DNA of 39,439 nucleotides. Origin: Thermoguttaceae bacterium. GTDB taxonomy: Bacteria; Planctomycetota; Planctomycetia; Pirellulales; Thermoguttaceae. Below are positions 1 to 6,014 of this stretch, one piece after another. The notes beneath the pieces are model-generated. The model had not been told where the DNA came from. It did no database searches and worked only from the letters and a program-made list of their open reading frames with translations. Location: contig JAGBAA010000138.1 of NCBI GenBank assembly GCA_017939795.1, forward strand, positions 1-39,439. Reading direction: 5' to 3'. Every line of letters starts with the position of its first letter. Position 1 is the stretch's first letter. A program made the translations under genes and the position numbers.

Positions 1-46
1 CGCCCTGATAAGGCGGAGGTCCCAAGTTCGAATCTTGGCGTGCCCA
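1..46 (+). tRNA. 3' half of tRNA-Ile(GAU), 5' half lies before the window
   Basis: An anticodon stem CGCC/GGCG encloses the loop CTGATAA, giving anticodon GAT (Ile). A T-arm follows (CCAAG, loop TTCGAAT, CTTGG), then the acceptor strand CGTGCCC and discriminator A at 46. CCA is not encoded. The 5' half must lie upstream of position 1. This end of the prophage therefore keeps the functional tRNA, and the copy at the other end is only the duplicated 3' half. Confidence 0.85.
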
Positions 47-49
47 TTT
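1..49. repeat. attL core, 49-bp direct repeat
   Basis: Identical to 39299-39347 over 49 bp; divergence begins at position 50 (c here, a at 39348). The left limit is the window edge, so the core could be longer. It covers the tRNA-Ile anticodon arm through the discriminator base, a common target of tyrosine integrases. Confidence 0.93.
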
Positions 50-50
50 C

Positions 51-92
51 GGCGTTTCATTTCGTTTTTTACGAGGTGAAACGCCTTTTTTT
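51..92 (+). terminator. Phage-supplied terminator behind the tRNA
   Basis: Perfect 9-bp stem GGCGTTTCA (51-59) and TGAAACGCC (77-85), followed by a T run at 86-92. It begins right after the att core, so it is phage DNA that replaces the chromosomal tRNA terminator, which is displaced to 39351-39379. Confidence 0.85.
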
Positions 93-126
93 ATGGCCTG
101 CTGTTCGTGTGTTTTTGGGGTCGTTT

Positions 127-172
127 TACTCCGTTTTAGAAAGGAGTACTCCGTTTTAGACTCTGTTTTGCA
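127..172. repeat. Integrase arm-type sites, left arm
   Basis: TACTCCGTTTTAGA occurs at 127-140 and again at 147-160, exactly 20 bp apart, about two helical turns. A looser copy, GACTCTGTTTTGCA, follows at 159-172. The 12-bp core TACTCCGTTTTA recurs at 39173-39184 beside attR. Short direct repeats flanking the core on both sides are typical of integrase arm sites. The pair lies just ahead of the int ribosome binding site, so bound integrase could also repress its own gene. Confidence 0.65.
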
Positions 173-183
173 GGAGGCTGCTG

Positions 184-1347
184 ATGCCCAAACGTAAACC
201 CTGGGATGTCCCAATCGTTAAATTTGGAAAAAATGGCGATTTCTTCGTGAATTTTTCCGGAAAAAAATTTTATCTCGGAAGAGATGAAAAGGAGGCAAGA
301 AAAAACTATATCCAGTTCCTGAGGACTCTGGACGAGGCGGAGACTTCCAGTCCGGCTGCCCAGAATGGGAAAAGGAAACACGTCCAAGTCCAGGAACTCA
401 TTTTGGACTGCTTGCGAAAATATGGATCTCACCCAAAGTATCAGAAAATCAAAAGGGCGATGCAGGCCCTGCGGAAATGCTATGGAAAAGCCGAGGCGGA
501 TGAGTTCGGCCGGGTGAAGTTTCAGGCCGTCAGGAAGTCCCTGGTCGAGGAACAGCTGGCCGGATCGTATGTCAACGAGCTGATGCGCTTCGTCATCTGG
601 TGCTTTGAACTCGGCGTTGAAAATGAAAAGATCCCGGAGGGGATCCCGGCGGCTTTGCGGGCTGTGCGCCCTTTGAAACGCGGGGAGGCGAAAGTCAATC
701 CCCCAAGAATGAACGCCAGGGATGAGGATGTTTTGAAAGCTCTGCCGTTCTTCTCAAAAACCATCCGGGATATGGTCGTCATTCAAAGACTTTCCGGTAT
801 GCGTCCGTCCGAGCTTTTTCAGCTCCGGCCATGCGACATCGAGAAAGATGGCGAGGTCTGGATCTATACGCCGCAAAAGGCAAAGTCCGACCGGTTCGGG
901 AAGAAACGATTCGTGGGGTTGGGGAAAGTCGAGCAGAAAATACTTGTGGAACGAATCCGGAAAGTTAGGAATGACGAGCCGGTCTTTCAGCCGATACACG
1001 CCGTCATGGAACGATACGGAAAACGGAAACTCGATGGACGGAGCGTTCGGCAACTCCGGAAAATGTACACAAAAGACAGCTACCGGCGGGCCGTCAAGAG
1101 AGGTCTGGAACGCGCGGAACGGCACGGTGTAAAGATCCAACACTGGACGCCGTATCAGCTGAGACATTCCGCCGCGACCGAGTTGAGCATCCAGCTCGGA
1201 CGGGAAGCCGCAGGCGTGATGCTCGGACATGCAAGCACTGACGTTACCGCCGGATATGATCACTCCGACCGTGAAAAGGTCAGGAGGCTCACCGCCAAAC
1301 GAGACGCGGAGGCCGGGGGGAGTCTGGTAAAATGGGAGGGGCAGTAG
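184..1347 (+). CDS. int: Tyrosine-recombinase integrase
   Basis: This 387-aa site-specific recombinase would integrate and excise the phage at tRNA-Ile. The N-terminal part (about 1-170) resembles arm-binding and SAM-like core-binding regions. The C-terminal catalytic domain shows Arg207 in GMRPSE, a basic segment near residues 232-241, QLRHSA with Arg327, LGH with His349 and the nucleophile Tyr358 in AGYDHSD. The position usually held by the first His of HxxR is Tyr324 (YQLRH), a variant to note. AGGAGG lies 6 nt before the ATG. It is the first gene inside attL and is followed by a long non-coding stretch. Confidence 0.93.
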   Translation: MPKRKPWDVPIVKFGKNGDFFVNFSGKKFYLGRDEKEARKNYIQFLRTLDEAETSSPAAQNGKRKHVQVQELILDCLRKYGSHPKYQKIKRAMQALRKCYGKAEADEFGRVKFQAVRKSLVEEQLAGSYVNELMRFVIWCFELGVENEKIPEGIPAALRAVRPLKRGEAKVNPPRMNARDEDVLKALPFFSKTIRDMVVIQRLSGMRPSELFQLRPCDIEKDGEVWIYTPQKAKSDRFGKKRFVGLGKVEQKILVERIRKVRNDEPVFQPIHAVMERYGKRKLDGRSVRQLRKMYTKDSYRRAVKRGLERAERHGVKIQHWTPYQLRHSAATELSIQLGREAAGVMLGHASTDVTAGYDHSDREKVRRLTAKRDAEAGGSLVKWEGQ

Positions 1348-1435
1348 GAAGGTTGGGTAGGTTCTTACCCCTTGATTTTTTCCCAATCTGCTTGCCGAAC
1401 ACTGCCGTGTTATTAGAAAATTGGTTGGTTGAGGC

Positions 1436-1730
1436 GTCACTATGAAAAATGCGGGGTTAGAGAGGCAAATTTAAATAAATCGGATTTATTTAAAAAGTGT
1501 CACTATGAAACCCCGTTTGTCACTATGTGTGTCACTATGAAAATTTTTTCTTAGTGACACCTTTTCACCCTTTATTTTACGGGCTATAGTCACTCTCTGT
1601 CACTATGTCACTATGTATTTTATAAAATTACTCTAAATTAAAAAAATAATTAAATTAAATATTAATTAATATAATATTGTAATATTGGGAGGAAGGAGGA
1701 TTTCATAGTGACACAGCGACACAGTGACAC
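1436..1730. repeat. GTCACTATG iteron array around an AT-rich tract; candidate origin or operator array
   Basis: GTCACTATG occurs directly at 1436, 1499, 1519, 1531, 1599 and 1607, the last two overlapping in tandem, with a partial copy at 1589. The longer GTGTCACTATGAAA is exact at 1497-1510 and 1529-1542, and inverted at 1701-1714. Shorter inverted copies follow at 1715-1722 and 1723-1730. Arms GTGTCACTA (1529-1537) and TAGTGACAC (1552-1560) form a perfect inverted repeat. Between the two clusters, about 1616-1687 is almost pure A/T, like a DNA-unwinding element. This array occupies the stretch 1348-1793, which has no intact gene. Replication origin and multi-site operator are both possible. 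Confidence 0.7.
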
Positions 1731-1812
1731 ATTCTCCGGTCTGGACATAAAAAAACCGCCATTTCTGACGGTTGGGGAATTGTCTTTCTGTGGTCAGGGC
1801 ACTTCGACCTGA
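1708..1812 (+). pseudogene. Possible truncated excisionase-like ORF (34 codons)
   Basis: A GTG at 1708 is preceded by a strong AGGAAGGAGGA ribosome binding site (about 1690-1700). The reading frame runs 34 codons to a TGA at 1810-1812. Its end, KKPPFLTVGELSF, resembles the first strand and helix of HTH_17/excisionase proteins, but the frame then stops, inside the 3' end of the opposing cargo gene. One reading is that an excisionase gene beside int was cut off when the cargo gene arrived. The match is short, so confidence is low. Confidence 0.3.
1748..1773 (-). terminator. Terminator of the minus-strand exported-protein gene
   Basis: Read on the minus strand, AACCGTCA pairs with TGGCGGTT (one G-U pair) and is followed by seven or more T. 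It lies about 20 bp beyond the stop codon of the minus-strand gene. Confidence 0.75.
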
Positions 1813-2744
1813 AAAGTCAGCGTGGTTTCTTTTTTCTTGCCGGATTTGGACGTGTAGCGGATCGGTACTTCGACACAGTAGAGGCCCGGCCCGATCGGGA
1901 AGACGCATTCTTCCGGCTCTTTCTGGAATGTAAATTCTTCCGTTTTGGCCCGCTGTTCAATTTTACTTTTTACCTGCTCCCATACCTCCCACATCTCGCC
2001 GGTCATCATCACGGCCTGCGGATTCTGTTCCAGTTCCTTTGGGGAGGCAGCCTTTCTTAGATCACTCATTTCCTTTCCATTCCAGCCAAACTTTCCAATT
2101 AACACATCATCTTCCATTTTAAACCATTTACGGTTTATTTTCACAGAACCGGCTTTAATTTTTTGGATATTGTATAGGAGGATAGATTCTGTTTTCGGTT
2201 CATCTGCCTGCAGTTCTGATTCCATTTCCAGAGTTCCAGAATCGAAAAAACATCTCAGGAACTCTGTCTTCAACCGATCAATTTCTATTTCATCAGGAGT
2301 AGGTGCAGTACATTCCATACCGTAGAGCAGCAGATGTGTCAACCCCGTGGTGATTCGCCAATTTAAGGGCATTTTGGAATAATCCCATTGATTGTTTACT
2401 GGATCAAAAGCGGTCTCATCGGCTTCTGATATTGGGAAAAAAGGTGTAACTTCATCAGCCTTTTTCCTTAATAGATTTACAGCTTTTAGCCAGTTGTAAT
2501 ATGGCCCATTTTGTGCGAATCCCCATTCTTGAAAGTTATCTATTTTACGAAACTCTTCGAGGATCTGGTAGAGCAAAACCGCTTTTTGGCGAACATTGTT
2601 AAATATGGCTTGCGCCTCTTCTTCAGAATATCTTTTTTGATGCGTAATCGAATTTTTGGGTTTTTCTTCTGCCTTTATTCTGGGAACTTCAATGCTACTG
2701 ATGAATAAACTGATCACGAAGATCCATAAAAGATGGTATTTCAT
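1794..2744 (-). CDS. Exported protein of unknown function, probable lysogenic cargo
   Basis: This 316-aa protein begins with a typical signal peptide: Lys2, a hydrophobic stretch at about 4-20 and a likely signal-peptidase I site after IKA at 23-25. I recognise no domain; the mature part is charged, with several Trp. It is the only long gene on the minus strand of the prophage. It looks more AT-rich than its neighbours, and it has its own terminator and a likely own promoter. That is the usual profile of a cargo (moron) gene expressed in the lysogen. The product probably acts in the envelope or outside the cell. Confidence 0.75.
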   Translation of the reverse strand: MKYHLLWIFVISLFISSIEVPRIKAEEKPKNSITHQKRYSEEEAQAIFNNVRQKAVLLYQILEEFRKIDNFQEWGFAQNGPYYNWLKAVNLLRKKADEVTPFFPISEADETAFDPVNNQWDYSKMPLNWRITTGLTHLLLYGMECTAPTPDEIEIDRLKTEFLRCFFDSGTLEMESELQADEPKTESILLYNIQKIKAGSVKINRKWFKMEDDVLIGKFGWNGKEMSDLRKAASPKELEQNPQAVMMTGEMWEVWEQVKSKIEQRAKTEEFTFQKEPEECVFPIGPGLYCVEVPIRYTSKSGKKKETTLTFQVEVP

Positions 2745-2798
2745 TTCTATTTTAAGTCCTTTAATGGAATTTTCATAAAAAACATCATACTTTAAGTC

Positions 2799-2829
2799 AT
2801 TTTACACCAATTTGGCGTGATTTTGCCAA
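2799..2829 (-). promoter_or_regulatory. Possible promoter of the minus-strand cargo gene
   Basis: On the minus strand TTGGCA (2829-2824) is followed by TGTAAA (2806-2801) at 17 bp, or by TAAAAT (2804-2799) at 19 bp. The cargo start codon is at 2744. The TTGGC/GCCAA palindromes lie inside this promoter. Confidence 0.4.
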
Positions 2830-2838
2830 AAATTTGGC
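2807..2838. promoter_or_regulatory. Paired palindromes, candidate operators in the divergent intergenic region
   Basis: CCAA-T-TTGG (2807-2815) and GCCAAA-AA-TTTGGC (2825-2838) are two related dyads about 20 bp apart. They lie between the divergent cargo and RHH genes, within the putative cargo promoter and 40-70 bp upstream of the RHH promoter. The adjacent RHH protein is the obvious candidate binder, but this is inference. Confidence 0.45.
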
Positions 2839-2878
2839 TATTTCAAAGAAAAATTCAAAAAAAAAGATGGCTTACCTA

Positions 2879-2906
2879 TTGACAGTGAATCATTTTGGGT
2901 TATAAT
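2879..2906 (+). promoter_or_regulatory. Consensus sigma-70 promoter for the RHH gene and downstream operon
   Basis: TTGACA (2879-2884), a 16-bp spacer and TATAAT (2901-2906); both hexamers match consensus exactly. The start codon of the RHH gene is 35 bp further on. This would be the main rightward promoter of the immunity and early region. Confidence 0.85.
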
Positions 2907-2941
2907 AGGTTATATCAAATTAAACAGAAAGGAGGTGTACT

Positions 2942-3151
2942 TTGAGTGAAAAAGAAATCCGGCAAATTTCAATCCGTCTTCCAGCAAATGTTTATGTGAA
3001 GGCGCAGGAGATTGCCAGGCGAAAGGGGATGAGCTTTAATTCCTTAATCTCGCAGATTGTGTCAGAATACTTCGAGGAAACTGGAGATGCTGTACTGAAC
3101 GAAATTATTCGACGTATTGAGCGGTTAGAAAACGAAGTATTCAAAAAATAA
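2942..3151 (+). CDS. Arc/MetJ-type ribbon-helix-helix DNA-binding protein
   Basis: A 69-aa protein with an RHH fold: a strand at 7-12 (RQISIRL), helix A at about 15-28 and helix B at about 31-45 after the GMSFNSL turn, then a charged C-terminal helix. Such proteins bind operators as dimers through the strand pair. The start is TTG at 2942 with AAAGGAGGT 7 nt upstream. It follows a consensus promoter and two palindromes. Its position before a minus-strand small RNA and an antirepressor recalls arc of phage P22. No cI-like repressor is seen elsewhere, so this is a candidate immunity regulator. Confidence 0.8.
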   Translation: MSEKEIRQISIRLPANVYVKAQEIARRKGMSFNSLISQIVSEYFEETGDAVLNEIIRRIERLENEVFKK

Positions 3152-3187
3152 AAAGACGGAGCTTAGACCTAGGAAACCTCAGCTCCG
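3145..3187 (-). terminator. Intrinsic terminator on the minus strand (end of the small RNA)
   Basis: Arms CGGAGCT (3157-3163) and AGCTCCG (3181-3187) form a 7-bp stem. Read on the minus strand, the stem is followed by GTCTTTTTATTTTTT, a typical U tract. On the plus strand there is no T run, so the terminator is directional, acting on leftward transcription. Confidence 0.78.
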
Positions 3188-3220
3188 CCGATGTGAACCA
3201 AATGAAAATTCAGAACACGC
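3150..3220 (-). ncRNA. Small antisense RNA of about 70 nt beside the RHH gene (sar-like position)
   Basis: A perfect minus-strand promoter (3253-3226) would start RNA near 3220. The terminator stem at 3187-3157 with its U tract would end it near 3150. The predicted RNA is about 70 nt, carries no ORF and contains a 5' single-stranded part plus the terminator hairpin. It is antisense to the intercistronic leader between the RHH gene and the next gene, touching the RHH stop codon. In P22, the Sar RNA of about 68 nt lies likewise between arc and ant. The ends are predicted, not measured. Confidence 0.65.
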
Positions 3221-3225
3221 TTCTG

Positions 3226-3253
3226 ATTATACCGCATTCTTGCGCGGTGTCAA
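3226..3253 (-). promoter_or_regulatory. Perfect consensus promoter for the antisense RNA
   Basis: On the minus strand TTGACA (3253-3248), a 16-bp spacer and TATAAT (3231-3226). Both hexamers are exact. No ORF begins downstream on that strand before the terminator 40 nt away, so the product is a short RNA. Confidence 0.8.
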
Positions 3254-3291
3254 GGGGTGTTCTGGAAAATCCCCAAAGAAAGGAGCGAATC

Positions 3292-3831
3292 ATGCTCGAA
3301 TTTGAATCGTTTTTTCTATGTGATATGGAACGTATGGCAAAGTGCGTTGAAAACGGCGACAAAAAAGGCGCAAAGTATTATCATACTTTTCTGTCAGGAA
3401 TGATCGAAGGAGACTGCCAGCTTGGACGTCACCTGGACGAAGACAGGCGCAGCTCGCTTTGTACGGTCATGTCGGACGTCATCGGCGGCTGCCTGTCAGC
3501 GAAAGAGGCTTTTGACGAGACGTATAAAATCTTCAAACATTTTCAGCCGTTTCGACTTTCTTTCGCGTCTATGAAGTTTCTCGCAAATCTGCTCATGGAT
3601 CATTGGAAAGAAGACTCGGTTGACAAAAAAGCGCAAATTGCGATGAAATATCGATCCGTGATCGAGTTCCTGACATGGAATGGGTATCTTTTGGAGGAAT
3701 ATGATGAACCGCAAAACCTCCTCACTCTGCTGGACGTGACACCGGAATGGCCTGATGAGCAGGAAACGATCGAGATGATCAAAGAAGCGAGCCGCATTAA
3801 GCCATTTCCCCGGCGTCCGTACAAACGATAA
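3292..3831 (+). CDS. Unknown immunity-region protein, 179 aa
   Basis: The frame opens at GTG 3193, but the likely start is ATG 3292, which has AAGGAG 6 nt upstream; nothing comparable precedes 3193. The protein is largely helical and mildly acidic with a basic tail (PFPRRPYKR). I recognise no domain and see no membrane segment. Its long leader overlaps the antisense RNA and its promoter, so its expression may be controlled by that RNA. In the P22 arrangement this slot is taken by ant; here the antirepressor domain is found two genes further on. Confidence 0.75.
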   Translation: MLEFESFFLCDMERMAKCVENGDKKGAKYYHTFLSGMIEGDCQLGRHLDEDRRSSLCTVMSDVIGGCLSAKEAFDETYKIFKHFQPFRLSFASMKFLANLLMDHWKEDSVDKKAQIAMKYRSVIEFLTWNGYLLEEYDEPQNLLTLLDVTPEWPDEQETIEMIKEASRIKPFPRRPYKR

Positions 3832-3846
3832 TCTGGATCATGAACT

Positions 3847-3870
3847 GCCCAAAGGGACGGCTCTTTGGGC
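3847..3870. other. 8-bp hairpin between small early genes
   Basis: GCCCAAAG (3847-3854) pairs with CTTTGGGC (3863-3870) around an 8-nt loop, 16 bp after a stop codon. No T run follows on either strand, so it is not a classic terminator. It may be an RNA processing or stability element. Confidence 0.45.
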
Positions 3871-3927
3871 GCAATTTCCCCAAAATCTCTATGAACAAGG
3901 CCTACGGTCTGGAAAGAAGGAGAAATT

Positions 3928-4209
3928 ATGGAAAAAAATGACTTTGAAAAGCAGTTGGCTGATTTGTTTTCAGGCTTGAAGGACTGCCTGGATCAGCAGG
4001 AGATCGAGGCAAGATTCTTTACTCATGGCATGATCATGGGAGCACTGGCCGCGGTTTGTCAGCTGAAAAATCTTGATTCCGCAATGCTCGCACCGCTTGC
4101 AAAGTTTGATGCGTATGTATTCGGTGAAATGAGCCTCCGAAATGCGGAACGGCTTTTGGACCATGTGAAGACACGAATTCTGGTTAAAGTAAATGGAGGT
4201 GAAGCATGA
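3928..4209 (+). CDS. Unknown small protein, 93 aa
   Basis: An AAGGAG ribosome binding site precedes the ATG. The protein is mostly alpha-helical, with an amphipathic, charged N-terminal third and a hydrophobic middle (THGMIMGALAAVCQL) too polar for a clear membrane span. No family is recognised. It overlaps the antirepressor gene by four bases (ATGA), implying translational coupling. Confidence 0.7.
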   Translation: MEKNDFEKQLADLFSGLKDCLDQQEIEARFFTHGMIMGALAAVCQLKNLDSAMLAPLAKFDAYVFGEMSLRNAERLLDHVKTRILVKVNGGEA

Positions 4210-4988
4210 AAGCCATGCAGATTTTTGACAGTTCCGAGTTCGGGAAGCTCCAGGCGATGGAAGGACTGGACGGCGGGATCTGGTTCATCGGGAAAGAAGT
4301 GGCGGAAAAGCTGGGGTATAAAGACACTGACGATGCACTGCGTAAACATGTCGATCCTGAAGATAAAATAACCCGGCGAATCGCCGGGTTTGAACGAGGG
4401 CGTGCACCAGTCATCATCAATGAGTCCGGCCTGTACTCGCTCATTCTCTCCAGTAAACTCCCGAACGCGAAGCGGTTCAAACGGTGGGTTACTTCGGAAG
4501 TTCTTCCGGCGATCCGGAAAACCGGGGCATATCAGCCGACAGGACTTCCAGTTTTCCGCACTGCTCCGCTGCCGACGCAAAGACGCTTTTCGGATGTCAG
4601 CTACACATCCGCACTCGCAGAAAGTTTCTTGGATTCGCATGTCGCGCAGTTTATTTCTGCGGAATGTGCGCTGCGCAGTGATGAGATCTATGACGCCTAC
4701 ATTCAGTGGGCGGTCGAGATGAGCGCAGAGGTTATGGAACGTCGGCAATTTTTTAAGATGGTCAATCGCAAGTACTTCTACGCGCAGAGGAAGCAGAAGC
4801 GCTTCAATGGTGAACGCATCTGGATCTACACGCACCTGGATTGGCGTACCGGACGTGCGGATATTGACGAAGAGCGCCGAATGCTCGCGCTGGCATTGGA
4901 AGAGCTTACGCATAAAACCGCAGTTCTCCTGAATCGGTGGAATATTTTGAATAACATCAACAATGGGCAAATTGTAAAAAATGGATAA
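4206..4988 (+). CDS. Bro-N antirepressor with primase-type C-terminal domain
   Basis: A 260-aa two-domain protein. Residues 1-108 match the Bro-N/Ant domain (IWFIGKEVAEKLGY, DPEDKI, INESGLYSLIL and FKRWVTSEVLPAIRKTG), typical of phage antirepressors. Residues about 140-213 (AQFI, SDEIYDAYIQWA, then ERIWIYTHLDW) resemble the winged-helix domain at the end of P4/D5-type primase-helicases. The same pattern closes the primase at 10536-13073 of this phage. Antirepressors of this family interfere with repressor activity; here the second domain may bind the replication complex or origin. Downstream of the RHH gene and the antisense RNA, it completes an immI-like set. Confidence 0.85.
   Translation: MKAMQIFDSSEFGKLQAMEGLDGGIWFIGKEVAEKLGYKDTDDALRKHVDPEDKITRRIAGFERGRAPVIINESGLYSLILSSKLPNAKRFKRWVTSEVLPAIRKTGAYQPTGLPVFRTAPLPTQRRFSDVSYTSALAESFLDSHVAQFISAECALRSDEIYDAYIQWAVEMSAEVMERRQFFKMVNRKYFYAQRKQKRFNGERIWIYTHLDWRTGRADIDEERRMLALALEELTHKTAVLLNRWNILNNINNGQIVKNG
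4370..4390. repeat. 21-bp perfect palindrome inside the antirepressor gene
   Basis: AACCCGGCGA (4370-4379), a central A and TCGCCGGGTT (4381-4390) make 10-bp perfect arms with almost no loop. It lies within the Bro-N coding region. It could be a protein-binding site or a stalling hairpin; no T run follows. Confidence 0.5.
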
Positions 4989-5041
4989 TCTGGTAGAACG
5001 GAAATGGGATACCCCAGTCATCAACGGGAAAGGAGTAGACC

Positions 5042-5449
5042 ATGAAAAAATATCAGATCCATGTTACAGCGAAAGAGATCCGGCATACCCAGCAGGGGTT
5101 TGTGTTGGTCTACGATTCGCTGGAAGAAAAGAGGCGGGATCTTGCCAGGCTCCAGATGGATGACGAAGGGATCACCGGACTGGTCATCGGCGATGAGATT
5201 ACTATAGATGGCCGTCCGCTGGTGCTTGAAGTCAAGCAAAGGCTTGCGCTGGACTGCTTCCGGTGTGCGAAGATCGTACCGGAGATCGAGATCGCGATCG
5301 CGGTTTACAGAAATTCAGCCGCACCGCATAACAAGATCTACCGACTTGTTACCAGGCTTTCTGACCGGCTGAGGCCCTATGGTTATCAGATCCGCTACTT
5401 TAAGGGATACTGGTCAATTGGCCCAGTTGCCCCAATTGGCAAAAATTAA
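5042..5449 (+). CDS. Unknown protein, 135 aa
   Basis: An AAAGGAG site precedes ATG 5042. The sequence mixes predicted strands and helices (for example EITIDGRPLVLEVKQ) with a single Cys pair DCFRC at about 76-80. The C terminus repeats a PVAPIG-like motif. No family is recognised. An overlapping frame at 4981-5163 has a poorer context and is treated as a shadow. Confidence 0.7.
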   Translation: MKKYQIHVTAKEIRHTQQGFVLVYDSLEEKRRDLARLQMDDEGITGLVIGDEITIDGRPLVLEVKQRLALDCFRCAKIVPEIEIAIAVYRNSAAPHNKIYRLVTRLSDRLRPYGYQIRYFKGYWSIGPVAPIGKN

Positions 5450-5498
5450 AGTTTTTTGCAAAAAAAGTAAAAAAATTACATGGAAAATGACGTTTTGA

Positions 5499-5523
5499 AC
5501 CAGCCGTGTAACATGCGGCTGGT
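5499..5523. other. Hairpin in the leader of the HTH_17 gene
   Basis: ACCAGCCG (5499-5506) and CGGCTGGT (5516-5523) form an 8-bp perfect stem with a 9-nt loop, 35 bp ahead of the next start codon. No T run follows. It may be an operator dyad or a leader structure controlling the gene behind it. The preceding 5445-5480 is A/T-rich and has no convincing promoter. Confidence 0.45.
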
Positions 5524-5557
5524 AAAATCGACACAAAACACACGAACGGAGGTTTTT

Positions 5558-5809
5558 ATGAGTGAATATTGGAAAGTTACGGACGCTGCACGTATCCTTG
5601 CAGTCTCGCCTGAAACGATCCGGCAATGGTGCGCAAGCGGCATCTTGCCACATATCCAGGTAAATCGGGTGATCCGGATTCCTAAAAGAGAGTTCGAGGA
5701 AAAGATCCGGCAGCTCGGAAAGACAGCGTCGCAAGAAGTGGCGAAATACAAAGAGCGCATAAGCCAAAGCGCTGCGGTATCCAAAGAGCTGGATGAGATC
5801 CTTGGTTAA
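5558..5809 (+). CDS. HTH_17 (MerR-like/excisionase-type) DNA-binding protein
   Basis: An 83-aa protein starting at ATG 5558 behind GGAGG; the frame opens earlier at 5480 but without a ribosome binding site. Residues 1-50 fit the excisionase-type winged helix: a YWKVTDAARILAVSPETIRQWCASG helix pair followed by a wing, IRIPKREFEEKI. The rest is a charged helix. Proteins of this kind act as excisionases (Xis) or small regulators. It lies far from int, so either role is possible. Confidence 0.78.
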   Translation: MSEYWKVTDAARILAVSPETIRQWCASGILPHIQVNRVIRIPKREFEEKIRQLGKTASQEVAKYKERISQSAAVSKELDEILG

Positions 5810-6014
5810 GCTCCAGCTGCGCCAGACGATCCGAGGCCCGTTGGTAGAATTCCGGGTCCCGGAAAGTTTGGGAATCTGCCTTCCAGAGGAATATTTTGAG
5901 CGATACGCGGAAATAGCACTTAGGAAAAGGCCTGATTGGGAGATATTACGTAAATTTTTGGAAAACAGGGGGACACCATGTTTGAACTTAGAGGAAAAGA
6001 CAGCAAAACATTGA
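5793..6014 (+). CDS. Small unknown protein overlapping both neighbours, 73 aa
   Basis: It starts at ATG 5793 inside the end of the HTH_17 gene and ends 37 bp into the ATPase gene. It fills a gap of 168 bp that would otherwise be empty. The sequence looks protein-like (PLVEFRVPESLGICLPEEYFERYAEI), not like frame noise. No family is recognised. The start is uncertain, since the ribosome binding site is weak (AAAGAGCTGG). Confidence 0.5.
   Translation: MRSLVKLQLRQTIRGPLVEFRVPESLGICLPEEYFERYAEIALRKRPDWEILRKFLENRGTPCLNLEEKTAKH

Noticed and set aside
1355..1380. Terminator after int (GGGTA/TACCC then T-rich)
   Set aside because: The stem is only 5 bp and the T run is offset; too weak to list as a feature.
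4059..5024. Long minus-strand frame opposite the antirepressor
   Set aside because: It is a shadow of the plus-strand Bro-N gene, lacks a ribosome binding site and has no domain-like sequence. The same holds for other long antisense frames, such as 14355-15344 and 21787-22875.
4981..5163. Plus-strand ORF between the antirepressor and the 5042 gene
   Set aside because: It overlaps 5042-5449 in a different frame, has no convincing ribosome binding site and its sequence looks random.
5414..5440. Paired CAATTGGC words as operators
   Set aside because: They fall on codons of a repeated P-IG peptide motif at the end of the 5042-5449 gene, and no promoter follows closely; coding repetition explains them.
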